64,000 nt of DNA from Roseateles terrae (GTDB lineage Bacteria; Pseudomonadota; Gammaproteobacteria; Burkholderiales; Burkholderiaceae_C): contig NZ_JACHXO010000008.1 in assembly GCF_014192155.1 (NCBI RefSeq), positions 271,931 through 335,930 on the forward strand. The letters are read 5' to 3'. Numbering within the stretch: the first letter of the stretch is position 1; every line of letters starts with the position of its first letter. Shown piece after piece: positions 29,803 to 38,020 of this stretch. A program made the translations under genes and the position numbers. Under the pieces are notes generated by a model. That model was not told the origin of the DNA. It ran no database searches and saw only the letters and a list, made by a program, of their open reading frames with translations.

Positions 29803-30135
29803 CAGCAGGCCAGCTGGTCACTCGCCGATGCATGAATGAGACAGCCGCTCGAACGCGTGTGGCCCGTGCTTGTTACGTTCAGATCGAAAGTGCATGTAAG
29901 CTTTGAAATGACTTGATGCGCAGGGCTTGCCGAATCAGGGTTACTACGAGAAAAATGGGTGGCGGTGAGCTCTGACTGACGATGTACGGCTTACCCCGCT
30001 CTGCAGTTTTCGCGCAGTGCAGAAATCACATCTTTCCGGTTTGTTTCCGCACGATGCACCTGTTATACAAATGACGGTGCGCAAACCGCGCAGTCCCGAC
30101 ACCATGCGGTCATCCACTGAAGCCCATGTGTCGCG
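29803..30135 (+). promoter_or_regulatory. non-coding upstream region and promoter of the DUF1800 gene
   Basis: No gene is supported here. TTGTTT (30041-30046) and TTATAC (30063-30068), 16 bp apart, make a plausible sigma70-type promoter about 65 bp ahead of the DUF1800 start. The region is clearly more AT-rich than the flanking genes. Confidence 0.45.
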
Positions 30136-31878
30136 ATGCACACCATTGAAACCTACGGCGCCCCGGCGCCTGACCTGGCCGACGCGCCCCGCGTTGCCTC
30201 CTCACACCAGCTCCAAACGGCGCTCACCGGCACTGACGAGCCGGTCTTCCGTCCTGGCGCCCTGACGGCGGCTGCGGCGGCGGCTGCCGTGCTGGCCGCC
30301 TGCGGCGGCGGCGGTGCCTCCGACAGCGGTGACACGCCCAACACGGTGCCGCAAAGCGCCAAGCCAACCACCGACATCGAAGCCGCGCGCTTCCTCGGCC
30401 AGGCCGGTTTCGCGGCCAGCGATGCAGACATCACCAAGCTCAAGGCGGACGGTTTCACCGCCTGGCTGGATCAACAGTTCAATGTGCCGCGTACCACCAG
30501 CCATTACGACTGGCTGGTCGCCAAGGGCTACGGCGCGGAAAGCTACAAGTACAGCCTCTCCGGCATGGATGCCACGCTGTGGCGCAAGCTGATCGGCTCG
30601 CCGGACCAGTTGCGTCAGCGGGTGGTGCTGGCGCTGTCCGAAATCTTCGTGGTGTCGATGAACGGCATCCCCGTGGCCTGGCCGCAGTTCGCGACGGCTG
30701 CCTATGTGGACATGCTGGAAGCCCGCTGCTTCGGCACCTTCCGTGACCTGCTCGAAGGCGTGACGTTGTCGCCGGCGATGGGCGTCTATCTCGCCATGCG
30801 CGGCAACCGCAAGGAAGATCCCAAGACCGGCCGCCAGCCCGACGAGAACTATGCGCGGGAGGTGATGCAGCTCTTCACCATCGGCCTGAACCAGCTCAAT
30901 GCGGACGGCACGCCCAAGACCAGCAACGGCAAGACGGTCGACACCTACACGCTGGACCAGATCACCGCGCTGGCGCGGGTCTTCACCGGCTGGGACTTCG
31001 ACACGACCGCACCGAACGGCAACGACTTCGCCTTCATGAACCGCCCGATGGTGCACACCGCCTCGCGGTTCTCCACCGGTGCCAAGCAGGTGCTGGATGT
31101 GACCATTCCGGAGAGCGCCGACGGCCCCACCGCGATGAAGACCGCGCTGGATACCCTGGTGGCGCATCCGAACGTAGGCCCCTTCATCGGGCGTCAGCTG
31201 ATCCAGCGCCTGGTGGCCTCCAACCCCAGCCCGGCCTATGTGCAGCGCGTGGCCGCCGTTTTCAACAACAACGGCAAGGGCGAGCGGGGCGACATGCGCG
31301 CCGTGATCCGCGCCGTGCTGCTGGACAACGACGCCCGCACGCCCGCCGCCGATCCGGGCGTCGGCAAGCTGCGCGAGCCCATCCAGCGTCTGGTGCAGTG
31401 GGCCCGCACGGTCGGTTTCACCTCGCCGGGCGACCTGTGGGCCATCGGCGACTGCAGCAATCCCTCCAGCCGTCTGGGCCAGAGCCCGCTGCGCAGCGGC
31501 TCGGTGTTCAACTTCTTCCGTCCCGGCTACGTGCCGCCCAACTCCCAGTTGGGCACCAACAATGTGACCGCGCCGGAATTCCAGCTGTGCAATGAGAGCA
31601 CGGTGGCGGGTTACCTGAACTTCATGCAGACGCTGGTCAATGGCGGCATTGGTGACATGAAGCCCGACTACACCGCCGATCTGGCGCTGGCCGCCGATGC
31701 GGCGAGCCTGGTCAAGCGTCAGGCGACGCTGCTGGGCGGCGTGTCCGAGGCGACGTTGACCACCGTCACCACCGCGGTGGGCACCATCGCCGCCACGACC
31801 GATGCCGGCAAGCTCAACCGCGTCAAGGCCGGCTGGCTGCTGCTGCTGGCCTCCCCCGACTACCAGATCCAGAAATAA
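30136..31878 (+). CDS. DUF1800 family protein
   Basis: A 580-residue protein of the DUF1800 family, function unknown. The N-terminus has a hydrophobic Ala-rich segment ending in AAACGGGGA-like sequence (GALTAAAAAAAVLAACGGGG), resembling a lipobox, so a lipoprotein or exported protein is likely, although the segment begins late (residue 43). Family features include AARFLGQAGFAASDADITKL, LDQQFNVP, NYAREVMQLFTIGL, FTGWDFDT, LIQRLVASNPSP and SVFNFFRPGYVPPN. DUF1800 genes almost always sit directly before a DUF1501 gene, as here (12-bp gap), so the two products probably act together outside the cytoplasm. Confidence 0.9.
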   Translation: MHTIETYGAPAPDLADAPRVASSHQLQTALTGTDEPVFRPGALTAAAAAAAVLAACGGGGASDSGDTPNTVPQSAKPTTDIEAARFLGQAGFAASDADITKLKADGFTAWLDQQFNVPRTTSHYDWLVAKGYGAESYKYSLSGMDATLWRKLIGSPDQLRQRVVLALSEIFVVSMNGIPVAWPQFATAAYVDMLEARCFGTFRDLLEGVTLSPAMGVYLAMRGNRKEDPKTGRQPDENYAREVMQLFTIGLNQLNADGTPKTSNGKTVDTYTLDQITALARVFTGWDFDTTAPNGNDFAFMNRPMVHTASRFSTGAKQVLDVTIPESADGPTAMKTALDTLVAHPNVGPFIGRQLIQRLVASNPSPAYVQRVAAVFNNNGKGERGDMRAVIRAVLLDNDARTPAADPGVGKLREPIQRLVQWARTVGFTSPGDLWAIGDCSNPSSRLGQSPLRSGSVFNFFRPGYVPPNSQLGTNNVTAPEFQLCNESTVAGYLNFMQTLVNGGIGDMKPDYTADLALAADAASLVKRQATLLGGVSEATLTTVTTAVGTIAATTDAGKLNRVKAGWLLLLASPDYQIQK

Positions 31879-31890
31879 GCGGAGCTCCCC

Positions 31891-33279
31891 ATGGCCCATG
31901 TGTCCCGCCTGGCGTCGCTCAAGCGCCGCGAATTCCTCAAGCATGCCTCCGCCCTGTCGGTGGCCGGTACCGCCGCTCCCTGGGCGCTGCAGCTCGCCGC
32001 CATCAATGAAGCCGCGGCGGCCACCGCTTCCGGCGACTACAAGGCGCTGGTCTGTCTGTTCCTCTACGGCGGCAATGACTACGGCAACACCGTGGTGCCG
32101 TATGACAGCGCCAGCTATTCGTCCTACGCCACCATCCGTCAGACCCTGGCCACGCCGCGTGACCAGCTGGCCGCCACGGTGCTGAATCCCTCGGTGGCCC
32201 TGCCGGACAGCCGTCAGATGGCGCTGGCGCCGACGCTGTCGGCCATCAAGCCGGTCTTCGACGCCGGCCGGCTGGCGGTGATGCTGAACATCGGCACGCT
32301 GATGCAGCCCACCACCCTGGCCCAGTACAAGGCCCAGAGCGTGCCGCTGCCGCCCAAGCTGTTCTCGCACAACGACCAGCAGAGCCTGTGGCAGTCGTCC
32401 AAGCCGGAAGGCGCCATCTCCGGTTGGGGCGGTCGCCTGGGAGACCGCTTCCTGTCGAGCAACGGCAGTGCCACCTTCACCTGCATCAATGTCTCCGGCA
32501 ATGCGGTGTTCATGTCGGGCGGCCAGGCGGTGCAATACCAGATGAGCAGCGGCGGCGCCGTGGCCATCAATGGCGTGACCCGCAGCCTGTTCGGCTCGCA
32601 GGCCTGTTCCGAAGCGCTGCGCACGCTGGTGACGGGGGACCGCAGCCACTGGATGGAGTCGGAGCTCAATCGCGTCACTGCCCGCTCCATCAATGCCCAG
32701 GCGACGGTCAGCACCGCGCTGGCCGGGGTCAACCTGACGACGCCATTCGACACCTCCTCGCTGTCGTCGCAGCTGAGCATGGTGGCCAAGCTGATTGCGG
32801 CCCGTTCGTCGCTGGGCGCGTCGCGTCAGGTGTTCTTCGTGTCGCTGGGCGGTTTCGACCTGCACGATCTGCTGGTGGACCAGCATCCGAAGCTGCTGCA
32901 GCAGGTGGGCGGGGCGATGGCCAGTTTTGATGCCGCGCTGCAGGAACTGGGGGTGGCCAACAATGTGACCACCTTCACCGCTTCCGACTTCGGTCGCACG
33001 CTGAGCTCCAACGGGGACGGCTCCGACCACGGCTGGGGCAGCCATCACCTGGTGATGGGCGGCGCGGTCAAGGGCGGACGCTTCTACGGCACGCTGCCGT
33101 CGGTGTCGGTCAACGGGCCGGACGACGTGGGCCAGGGCCGGCTGCTGCCCACCACCGCGGTGGACCAGCTGGCCGCCACGCTGGCGCTGTGGATGGGCGT
33201 GAGCCCGAGCGACCTGCCGTCGGTGTTGCCCGGCATCGGCAACTTCAGCAACCAGAACCTGGGTTTCATGAACGCCTGA
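31891..33279 (+). CDS. DUF1501 family protein with Tat signal
   Basis: A 462-residue protein of the DUF1501 family, related to the alkaline phosphatase/sulfatase superfamily by fold. The N-terminus contains a twin-arginine signal (SLKRREFLKHASALSVAGTAAP), so it is exported folded, probably with a metal cofactor. Conserved stretches include ALVCLFLYGGNDYGNTVVPYD, RLAVMLNIGTLMQPTT, FSHNDQQSLWQS, FFVSLGGFDLHDLL and FGRTLSSNGDGSDHGWGSHHLVMGG. Partner of the preceding DUF1800 protein. Exact role unknown. Confidence 0.92.
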   Translation: MAHVSRLASLKRREFLKHASALSVAGTAAPWALQLAAINEAAAATASGDYKALVCLFLYGGNDYGNTVVPYDSASYSSYATIRQTLATPRDQLAATVLNPSVALPDSRQMALAPTLSAIKPVFDAGRLAVMLNIGTLMQPTTLAQYKAQSVPLPPKLFSHNDQQSLWQSSKPEGAISGWGGRLGDRFLSSNGSATFTCINVSGNAVFMSGGQAVQYQMSSGGAVAINGVTRSLFGSQACSEALRTLVTGDRSHWMESELNRVTARSINAQATVSTALAGVNLTTPFDTSSLSSQLSMVAKLIAARSSLGASRQVFFVSLGGFDLHDLLVDQHPKLLQQVGGAMASFDAALQELGVANNVTTFTASDFGRTLSSNGDGSDHGWGSHHLVMGGAVKGGRFYGTLPSVSVNGPDDVGQGRLLPTTAVDQLAATLALWMGVSPSDLPSVLPGIGNFSNQNLGFMNA

Positions 33280-33300
33280 CGTTTGAACCGGACACCGAGC

Positions 33301-33329
33301 GGCAAAGGCAGCTTCATGCCCCCTTTGCC
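33301..33329 (+). terminator. weak hairpin after the DUF1800-DUF1501 operon
   Basis: GGCAAAGG (33301-33308) and CCTTTGCC (33322-33329) form an 8-bp stem with a 13-base loop, 22 bp after the DUF1501 stop. Only ATTTG follows, so termination would be weak or Rho-assisted. Confidence 0.35.
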
Positions 33330-33527
33330 ATTTGAGTTGTCACGAGAAAACCTCTCTGAAGCCGACATCGGACTGCCCCCCAGACTCAGGGGGCGCCACC
33401 CCTAAAAAGATCACTTCGCAGAAGTTGCGACATCTCGTAACATCCAGTCGTTGCTCCGCTATTCGCACAAGTATTCGAAGATGCGAAAACGGAGTCGCGT
33501 TCCACACGCCTGACAACGGAGGCAGCC

Positions 33528-34187
33528 ATGGATGGAATGCTGGGGAGGTCCCAGGATCTGGATTGGTGGTCGATCTACCACGGGCCCGAGCGCCGTCGCG
33601 GTCATGACAAGTGGTGGCGAAATGCACTCGACGCGATTGACTTGGGCGTCTGCCTGGTCAGCCTGGGCGGGCGGCTGGTGTATGCCAACTGGACCGCGCG
33701 GGAGCAGCTGGGCACCGAAGCACCGGTCCAGGTGGTGGATGGGCAGGTGGTCGCCTCCGACCGCAACGACCAGCAGCGTCTGGAACAGGCGCTGCTGGAT
33801 GCGCAGCAGCGCAGCCTGCGGCATCTGATCTGTCTGGGGCGCGGCGCGCATCGACTGTCGCTGTCGGTGCTGCCGATGGTGGATGGGCAACAAACGCATG
33901 CCCTGCTGGTGCTGGGCAAACGCAACCTGTGCGGAGAACTGCCAATGCTGGCTTTTGCGCGCGAGCATCAGCTGACGGCCGCCGAGCAGGGGGTGTTGCA
34001 GGCGCTCTGCGAGGGCCTGCAGCCGCAGGAAATCGCGCAGCGGCATGGGGTGGCCATCTCGACCGTGCGGACGCAGATTGCCAGCGTCCGGGCGAAGACG
34101 GCCACCGAAAGTATTCGGGAACTGGTGGCGATGGTGGCGCAGTTGCCGCCGCTGCAGGGCGTCTTGCGGGCAATCGAATACCGCTGA
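33528..34187 (+). CDS. LuxR-family transcriptional regulator
   Basis: A 219-residue protein. Residues 30-140 look like a PAS-type sensor (ALDAIDLGVCLVSLGGRLVYANWTAREQL). The C-terminal helix-turn-helix is LTAAEQGVLQALCEGLQPQEIAQRHGVAISTVRTQIASVRAKT, typical for LuxR/NarL regulators. Domain layout is close to the FixJ-less PAS-LuxR proteins common in Burkholderiales. No partner gene is obvious: the upstream pair is DUF1800/DUF1501 on the same strand, and phoD lies convergent behind a repeat array. Confidence 0.85.
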   Translation: MDGMLGRSQDLDWWSIYHGPERRRGHDKWWRNALDAIDLGVCLVSLGGRLVYANWTAREQLGTEAPVQVVDGQVVASDRNDQQRLEQALLDAQQRSLRHLICLGRGAHRLSLSVLPMVDGQQTHALLVLGKRNLCGELPMLAFAREHQLTAAEQGVLQALCEGLQPQEIAQRHGVAISTVRTQIASVRAKTATESIRELVAMVAQLPPLQGVLRAIEYR

Positions 34188-34217
34188 ACGGCGGAGGGCG
34201 AGGCGCCCTCGCACGAA

Positions 34218-34290
34218 GCCGCAGCGCCACGCACGACGCCGCAGCGCCACGCACGACGCCGCAGCGCCACGCACGACGCCGCAGCGCCAC
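34218..34290. repeat. 20-bp tandem repeat, 3.6 units
   Basis: Three exact units of GCCGCAGCGCCACGCACGAC (34218-34277) and a fourth partial unit (34278-34290) lie between the LuxR stop and the phoD stop. Twenty is not a multiple of three and no gene covers the array. Confidence 0.95.
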
Positions 34291-34293
34291 CCA

Positions 34294-35898
34294 TTACGCC
34301 CGCCGTGGCTCCAGCGTCTTGCTGTAGAGCGATGCGCCCGTCAGATCCTTGAGCGTCACCGTGAGCGCGCGGCTGCGAGCGTCGATGTCGACCTGGCCGA
34401 AGAACTGGAGACCGTCGGCGGGCGGTGAATTCGCTTCCTTCGGCGCCTTCTCATACATGACCTGCATGCCGAAGGTGGCGTCTGCCTTGTTCGGGCCGAA
34501 GCCGCCGGCATGCAGCGGGCCCGAGACGAATTCCCAGAAGGGCAGGAAGTCGCTGAACTGGGCGCGGGCCGGGTCGAAGTAGTGGGCAGCGGTGTAGTGC
34601 ACGTCGGCGGTCAGCCAGACCACATTGTGCAGGCCCAGCTGCTTGATGCCGCGCAGCAGCCGGGCGATCTCGATTTCGCGGCCCCGTGGTGCGCCGTTGT
34701 CGCCGTTGGCAATGGCTTCCCACTTGTCCAGGCCCGCAGCGTCCTTGCCGTCCCCCACCTGAAGGCCGATCGGCATGTCGGCGGCAATCACCTTCCACAC
34801 CGATGGGGAGCGGCGCAAACCGTCCAGCAGCCAGTCGACCTGGGTGCGGCCCAGGAAAGCACTGGTGGCGTTTTCTTCGGTCTCGAGATTGGCGCCGTTG
34901 GGGCCGCGGTAGCTGCGCATGTCCAGCACAAAGACGTCCAGCAGCGGGCCTTGCGGCAGGTGGCGGTAGACGCGTTCAACCTCGGCATCCCCGAAGCGGC
35001 GCATCGGCGCATAGTCCAGGAAGGCACGGGTGCCGCGGGCGACCAGCAGCGGCACATTCTTCTCGGTATAGCGCGGATCGGCGGAGACATCCTTGCTGTC
35101 CGAATAGTTGTTGCTGATCTCGTGGTCGTCCCATTGCCAGATCTGCGGCACCTCGGCGGACATGCGGCGAATGTGCTCGTCCATCAGGTTGTAGCGGTAG
35201 CGGCCCCGGTATTCGTCGAGCGTTTCGGCCACCTTGCTGGTCTGCTCGGTGACGAGGTTCTTCCAGACGCTCCCGTTGGCGAGCTTGATTTCAGCCGGGA
35301 TGGGGCTGTCGGCGTAGATGGTGTCGCCGCTGTGCAGGAAGAAGTCGGGGCTGAGGCGACGGATCTGCTCGTAGATGCCGATACCGCCCCATTCCTGGTT
35401 GATGCCCCAACCCTGGCCCATGGTGTCGCCGCTCCAGCAAAAGCGGACATTGCGCAGCGGGGAACGACCGGCGGCACCGGGCAGGCGCAGGTGGCCCTCA
35501 AGCGGCTCGGACATGACCCGCTCGTTGTGGAGGTCCTGGAGCATGACGCGGTAAAAAATCTCCTGGCCCGGCGGGAGCCCGCGGAGGTCAACGCGTCCGG
35601 TGAAGTCACTGTCCGGCAGCAGGAAGGGGCCGCGGACGCGCTGGGCATTGGCGAAACTGGCGGTGGTGGACCACTCCAGCCACATGCGGGACGGGCGGTC
35701 GCCGCGGGTCCAGAGGACGGCGGCATCGGCCAGCGGGTCGCCGCTCTGGATGCCGGAGGGCATCTGGGGGCGCATGCCGTCGCGGGTGATGATCGCGGGG
35801 GCCTGGGGCGCTGCGGATTGGGCACGCACGGCCAGCGGCGTCAGCAGGGAGGCGCCTCCGAGCAGGGCGCTGGCATTGAGGAAGCGGCGGCGGTCCAT
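34294..35898 (-). CDS. phoD: PhoD-like alkaline phosphatase/phosphodiesterase
   Basis: A 534-residue exported metallo-phosphatase. ATG 35898, with GGGAGA upstream, opens a twin-arginine signal (MDRRRFLNASALLGGAS). The PhoD N-terminal Ig-like domain (SGIQSGDPLADAAVLWTR) runs to about residue 140. The catalytic domain follows with FCWSGDTMGQGWGINQ, FFLHSGDTIYADSP, WDDHEISNNYSD, VFVLDMRSYRGPN, and a late VVWLTADVHYTAAHYF. The DxH, HD and HxH metal-binding groups fit the Fe/Ca PhoD site. It should release phosphate from phosphomono- and diesters in the periplasm. The symbol is by family. Confidence 0.9.
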   Translation of the reverse strand: MDRRRFLNASALLGGASLLTPLAVRAQSAAPQAPAIITRDGMRPQMPSGIQSGDPLADAAVLWTRGDRPSRMWLEWSTTASFANAQRVRGPFLLPDSDFTGRVDLRGLPPGQEIFYRVMLQDLHNERVMSEPLEGHLRLPGAAGRSPLRNVRFCWSGDTMGQGWGINQEWGGIGIYEQIRRLSPDFFLHSGDTIYADSPIPAEIKLANGSVWKNLVTEQTSKVAETLDEYRGRYRYNLMDEHIRRMSAEVPQIWQWDDHEISNNYSDSKDVSADPRYTEKNVPLLVARGTRAFLDYAPMRRFGDAEVERVYRHLPQGPLLDVFVLDMRSYRGPNGANLETEENATSAFLGRTQVDWLLDGLRRSPSVWKVIAADMPIGLQVGDGKDAAGLDKWEAIANGDNGAPRGREIEIARLLRGIKQLGLHNVVWLTADVHYTAAHYFDPARAQFSDFLPFWEFVSGPLHAGGFGPNKADATFGMQVMYEKAPKEANSPPADGLQFFGQVDIDARSRALTVTLKDLTGASLYSKTLEPRRA

Positions 35899-36012
35899 GA
35901 GCAATCTCCCGTGTGGCAAAGCCGCGATGCTCGTTCGGGGGCATGACAGGTCGGTGACGGCGGCGACGTGCGTGGCGATGGAGCGCACAGGGGAGTGGCT
36001 ATCATCCCCCGC

Positions 36013-36636
36013 ATGCTGACAATCGAACAACTCCTCGCCTTCCTGGCAGCCGCGCTGCTGATCACCGCATCCCCGGGGCCGGACAACCTGATGGTGCTGA
36101 GCATGGGGCTGTCGAAAGGGCGCAAGCACGGGATGGTGTTCGGGCTGGGATGTGCACTGGGGTGTTTGAGCCACACGGTGCTCGCCGTCATCGGAGTGAG
36201 CGCGCTGATTGCGGCGTCTCCGGTGGCGTTCACCGCATTGAAGGTGTGTGGCGGGCTCTATCTGGTGTGGATGGGCGTGCGGGCCCTTCGCAGCTCCGGC
36301 GCGATGAAGCTGGATCAGGCACCAGTGGAAGAGTCGCTGTCGCGGCTGTTCTTCAAAGGCGTCTTCGCCAATGCGATCAATCCAAAGGTGGTGCTGTTTT
36401 TCCTGTCGTTCCTGCCGCAGTTCGTGATCACCGGGCGCGGGGATGAGAGCCTGCAGTTGGCACAGTTGGGGCTGGTGTTCACCGCGCAGGCCGCGGTGCT
36501 GTTCGGGGCGCTGGGGTTCTTCTCGGGCGCGATCGGGCGGTGGATTCAGCGGCGGCCGGGGGTGGGGCTGTGGCTGGATCGGGTGGCGGGGGCGGTGTTT
36601 GTGGGGCTGGGGTTAAAGCTGGTGGTGGGGCGGTGA
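36013..36636 (+). CDS. LysE family amino-acid exporter
   Basis: A 207-residue inner-membrane protein of the RhtB/LysE family with about six helices. The N-terminal TASPGPDNLMVLSMGLSKGRKHGM is the family signature, and the FKGVFANAINPKVVLFFLSFLPQF segment (N-P-K in a helix) is also diagnostic. It probably exports amino acids such as homoserine, threonine or leucine; the substrate is unclear. ATG 36013 is chosen. Single gene, divergent from phoD and followed by a large inverted repeat. Confidence 0.9.
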   Translation: MLTIEQLLAFLAAALLITASPGPDNLMVLSMGLSKGRKHGMVFGLGCALGCLSHTVLAVIGVSALIAASPVAFTALKVCGGLYLVWMGVRALRSSGAMKLDQAPVEESLSRLFFKGVFANAINPKVVLFFLSFLPQFVITGRGDESLQLAQLGLVFTAQAAVLFGALGFFSGAIGRWIQRRPGVGLWLDRVAGAVFVGLGLKLVVGR

Positions 36637-36660
36637 GGGACAGTGTTTCGCAGTGAACAC

Positions 36661-36765
36661 GGCATGCGCGGAGCCGGGTACCTTTTGCTTCATGTCCCTT
36701 CTGCCCGGCTGCGCCGGCCATTCATTCCTTGACTTCCGCAAAAGGCACCCGGCTCCGCGCATGCC
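36661..36765. repeat. 105-bp imperfect palindromic element
   Basis: A left arm of 28 bases at 36661-36688 (starting GGCATGCGCGGAGCCGGG) is matched at 27 of 28 positions by the reverse complement at 36738-36765. The 49-base centre contains CCGGCTGCGCCGG, itself nearly palindromic. It lies between convergent lysE-like and dsbB genes. The form resembles REP/MITE-like elements or a very large bidirectional terminator. Confidence 0.9.
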
Positions 36766-36814
36766 TGCACCGCGCACTTCGCAAGACCTGCGATCCGTGT
36801 GGTGGCTCCACATG

Positions 36815-36850
36815 AAAAACGCCCCCGGAATCCGTCAGGAACCAGGGGCG
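36815..36850 (-). terminator. intrinsic terminator of dsbB
   Basis: On the minus strand CGCCCCTGG (36850-36842) pairs with CCGGGGGCG (36828-36820, one G-T wobble) and is followed by TTTTT (36819-36815). It lies 20 bp after the dsbB stop. Confidence 0.8.
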
Positions 36851-36869
36851 GTCAGCGAGTGTCGAGTCG

Positions 36870-37373
36870 TCAGTGCGCTGGCGTGCGAGGACGCCGCTTG
36901 AGCGTCAGCAGTGCCCCCAGGGCAATCAGCGTATAGAGCAAGCCGCTCCAGATCTCATAGGGCTGACCCAACAGGGTGTAAGCCGAAGCCTTGCTGCAGG
37001 AAGCTGTCACCATGAAGACGCTCGGCCAGCGGGCCTCCAGGTCCAGCGCCGTCAGCACACGATCGGCAAAGGTCATGTCGCAACTGGCAAGCTTCGCGGC
37101 GACCTCATGCTGGTAGCCGGCGGCCACCAGTCCCGCAACGCCCAGTGCCGCAACAAGAAGCAGGGCGATGACGCGCGCAGCCTTCACCCGCTGCAGGCAC
37201 CAGCCAAGAACGCTGACCACCGCAATCAGGATGAAAATGCCGCGCTGCATGACGCACCACGGGCACGGCTTGATGTCGAACTGATACTGGGCGACCAGGG
37301 CCGCCGCCAGCGCGGCCAGCGAAACAACCGCCGCGGTGGCCAGCATCCGCGGCGGCGTGAGGAGCATGCGCAT
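36870..37373 (-). CDS. dsbB: disulfide bond formation protein B
   Basis: A 167-residue four-helix quinone reductase of the inner membrane that re-oxidises DsbA. The first periplasmic loop has PCPWCVMQRG (the C-x-x-C pair), and the second loop has a Cys in LASCDMTFADRV and another in VTASCSKASAYTLLGQPYEIWS. This gives the four essential cysteines. Helices are VVSLAALAAALVAQY, IFILIAVVSVLGWCL, VIALLLVAALGVAGLVAA and LLYTLIALGALLTL. It overlaps the RidA-family gene by one base (TGATG), so the two are co-translated. Confidence 0.93.
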   Translation of the reverse strand: MRMLLTPPRMLATAAVVSLAALAAALVAQYQFDIKPCPWCVMQRGIFILIAVVSVLGWCLQRVKAARVIALLLVAALGVAGLVAAGYQHEVAAKLASCDMTFADRVLTALDLEARWPSVFMVTASCSKASAYTLLGQPYEIWSGLLYTLIALGALLTLKRRPRTPAH

Positions 37374-37849
37374 CAGGCGCGAACCTCGGCAATCAGCTCG
37401 ATCTCGACACAGGCCCCCGTCGGAATCTGCGCCACACCAAAGGCGCTGCGGGCATGCGCGCCCACTTCAGGACCGAAGACCTCCACAAAAAGCTCCGAGG
37501 CACCGTTGGTGACCAGGTGGTGCTCCGTGAAGTCCGGCGTGCTGTTCACCAGGCTCATCAACTTGACGATGCGGGTGACCTTGCTCAGGTCTCCCACCGC
37601 CGCTTGCAAGGTGCCCATCAAATCAATCGCAATGGCCCGCGCAGCCGCCTTGCCAGTGGCCGTGTCCGTGTCCTTGCCCAGCTGCCCCACCCACGTCTTG
37701 CCGTCCTTCTTGGCAATGTGACCGGACAGAAACACCAGGTTTCCAGTGCGAACAAACGGCACATAGGCAGCCGCCGGCAGCGCCACGGGGGGGAGGGTGA
37801 TGCCGAGTTGCTGCAGGCGTTCTTGGACGGTGGAGGCGGCAGAAGTCAT
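37373..37849 (-). CDS. RidA/YjgF family protein
   Basis: A 158-residue Rid-family protein from ATG 37849. Core segments are FVRTGNLVFLSGHIAKKDGKTWVGQLG, AIDLMGTLQAAVGDLSKVTRIVKLMSLVN and HARSAFGVAQIPTGACVEIELIAEV. The Arg that binds the carboxylate of imine intermediates in RidA is present (ARSAFG). The longer N-terminus (LGITLPPVALPAAAYVPFV) indicates a Rid subgroup other than archetypal RidA, so enamine/imine deaminase activity is likely but not certain. Coupled to dsbB. Divergent from the acyl-CoA dehydrogenase-like operon. Confidence 0.88.
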   Translation of the reverse strand: MTSAASTVQERLQQLGITLPPVALPAAAYVPFVRTGNLVFLSGHIAKKDGKTWVGQLGKDTDTATGKAAARAIAIDLMGTLQAAVGDLSKVTRIVKLMSLVNSTPDFTEHHLVTNGASELFVEVFGPEVGAHARSAFGVAQIPTGACVEIELIAEVRA

Positions 37850-38020
37850 GAGAAGACGAAAAGGGTTGCGGAATGCGTCGAATCCTACACCGCGGGTCCG
37901 GCCATCGCAGGCAGGGGCCGGTGGGCCCCATTTCGGGACGCCCGGCAACAACTGGTTGCGCCCTCGGCCTGAAACGTAGCAATTCGTCGAACGAGGCACG
38001 GCGTTTGCCATCAGGCTGTC

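Noticed and set aside
30202..33048. 948-codon open frame antisense to the DUF1800 and DUF1501 genes
   Set aside because: Mirror frame of two well-supported genes; composition is His/Arg/Gly-rich and it spans both genes and their gap.
34218..34290. CRISPR array
   Set aside because: The 20-bp units are head-to-tail without spacers, and no cas gene is present.
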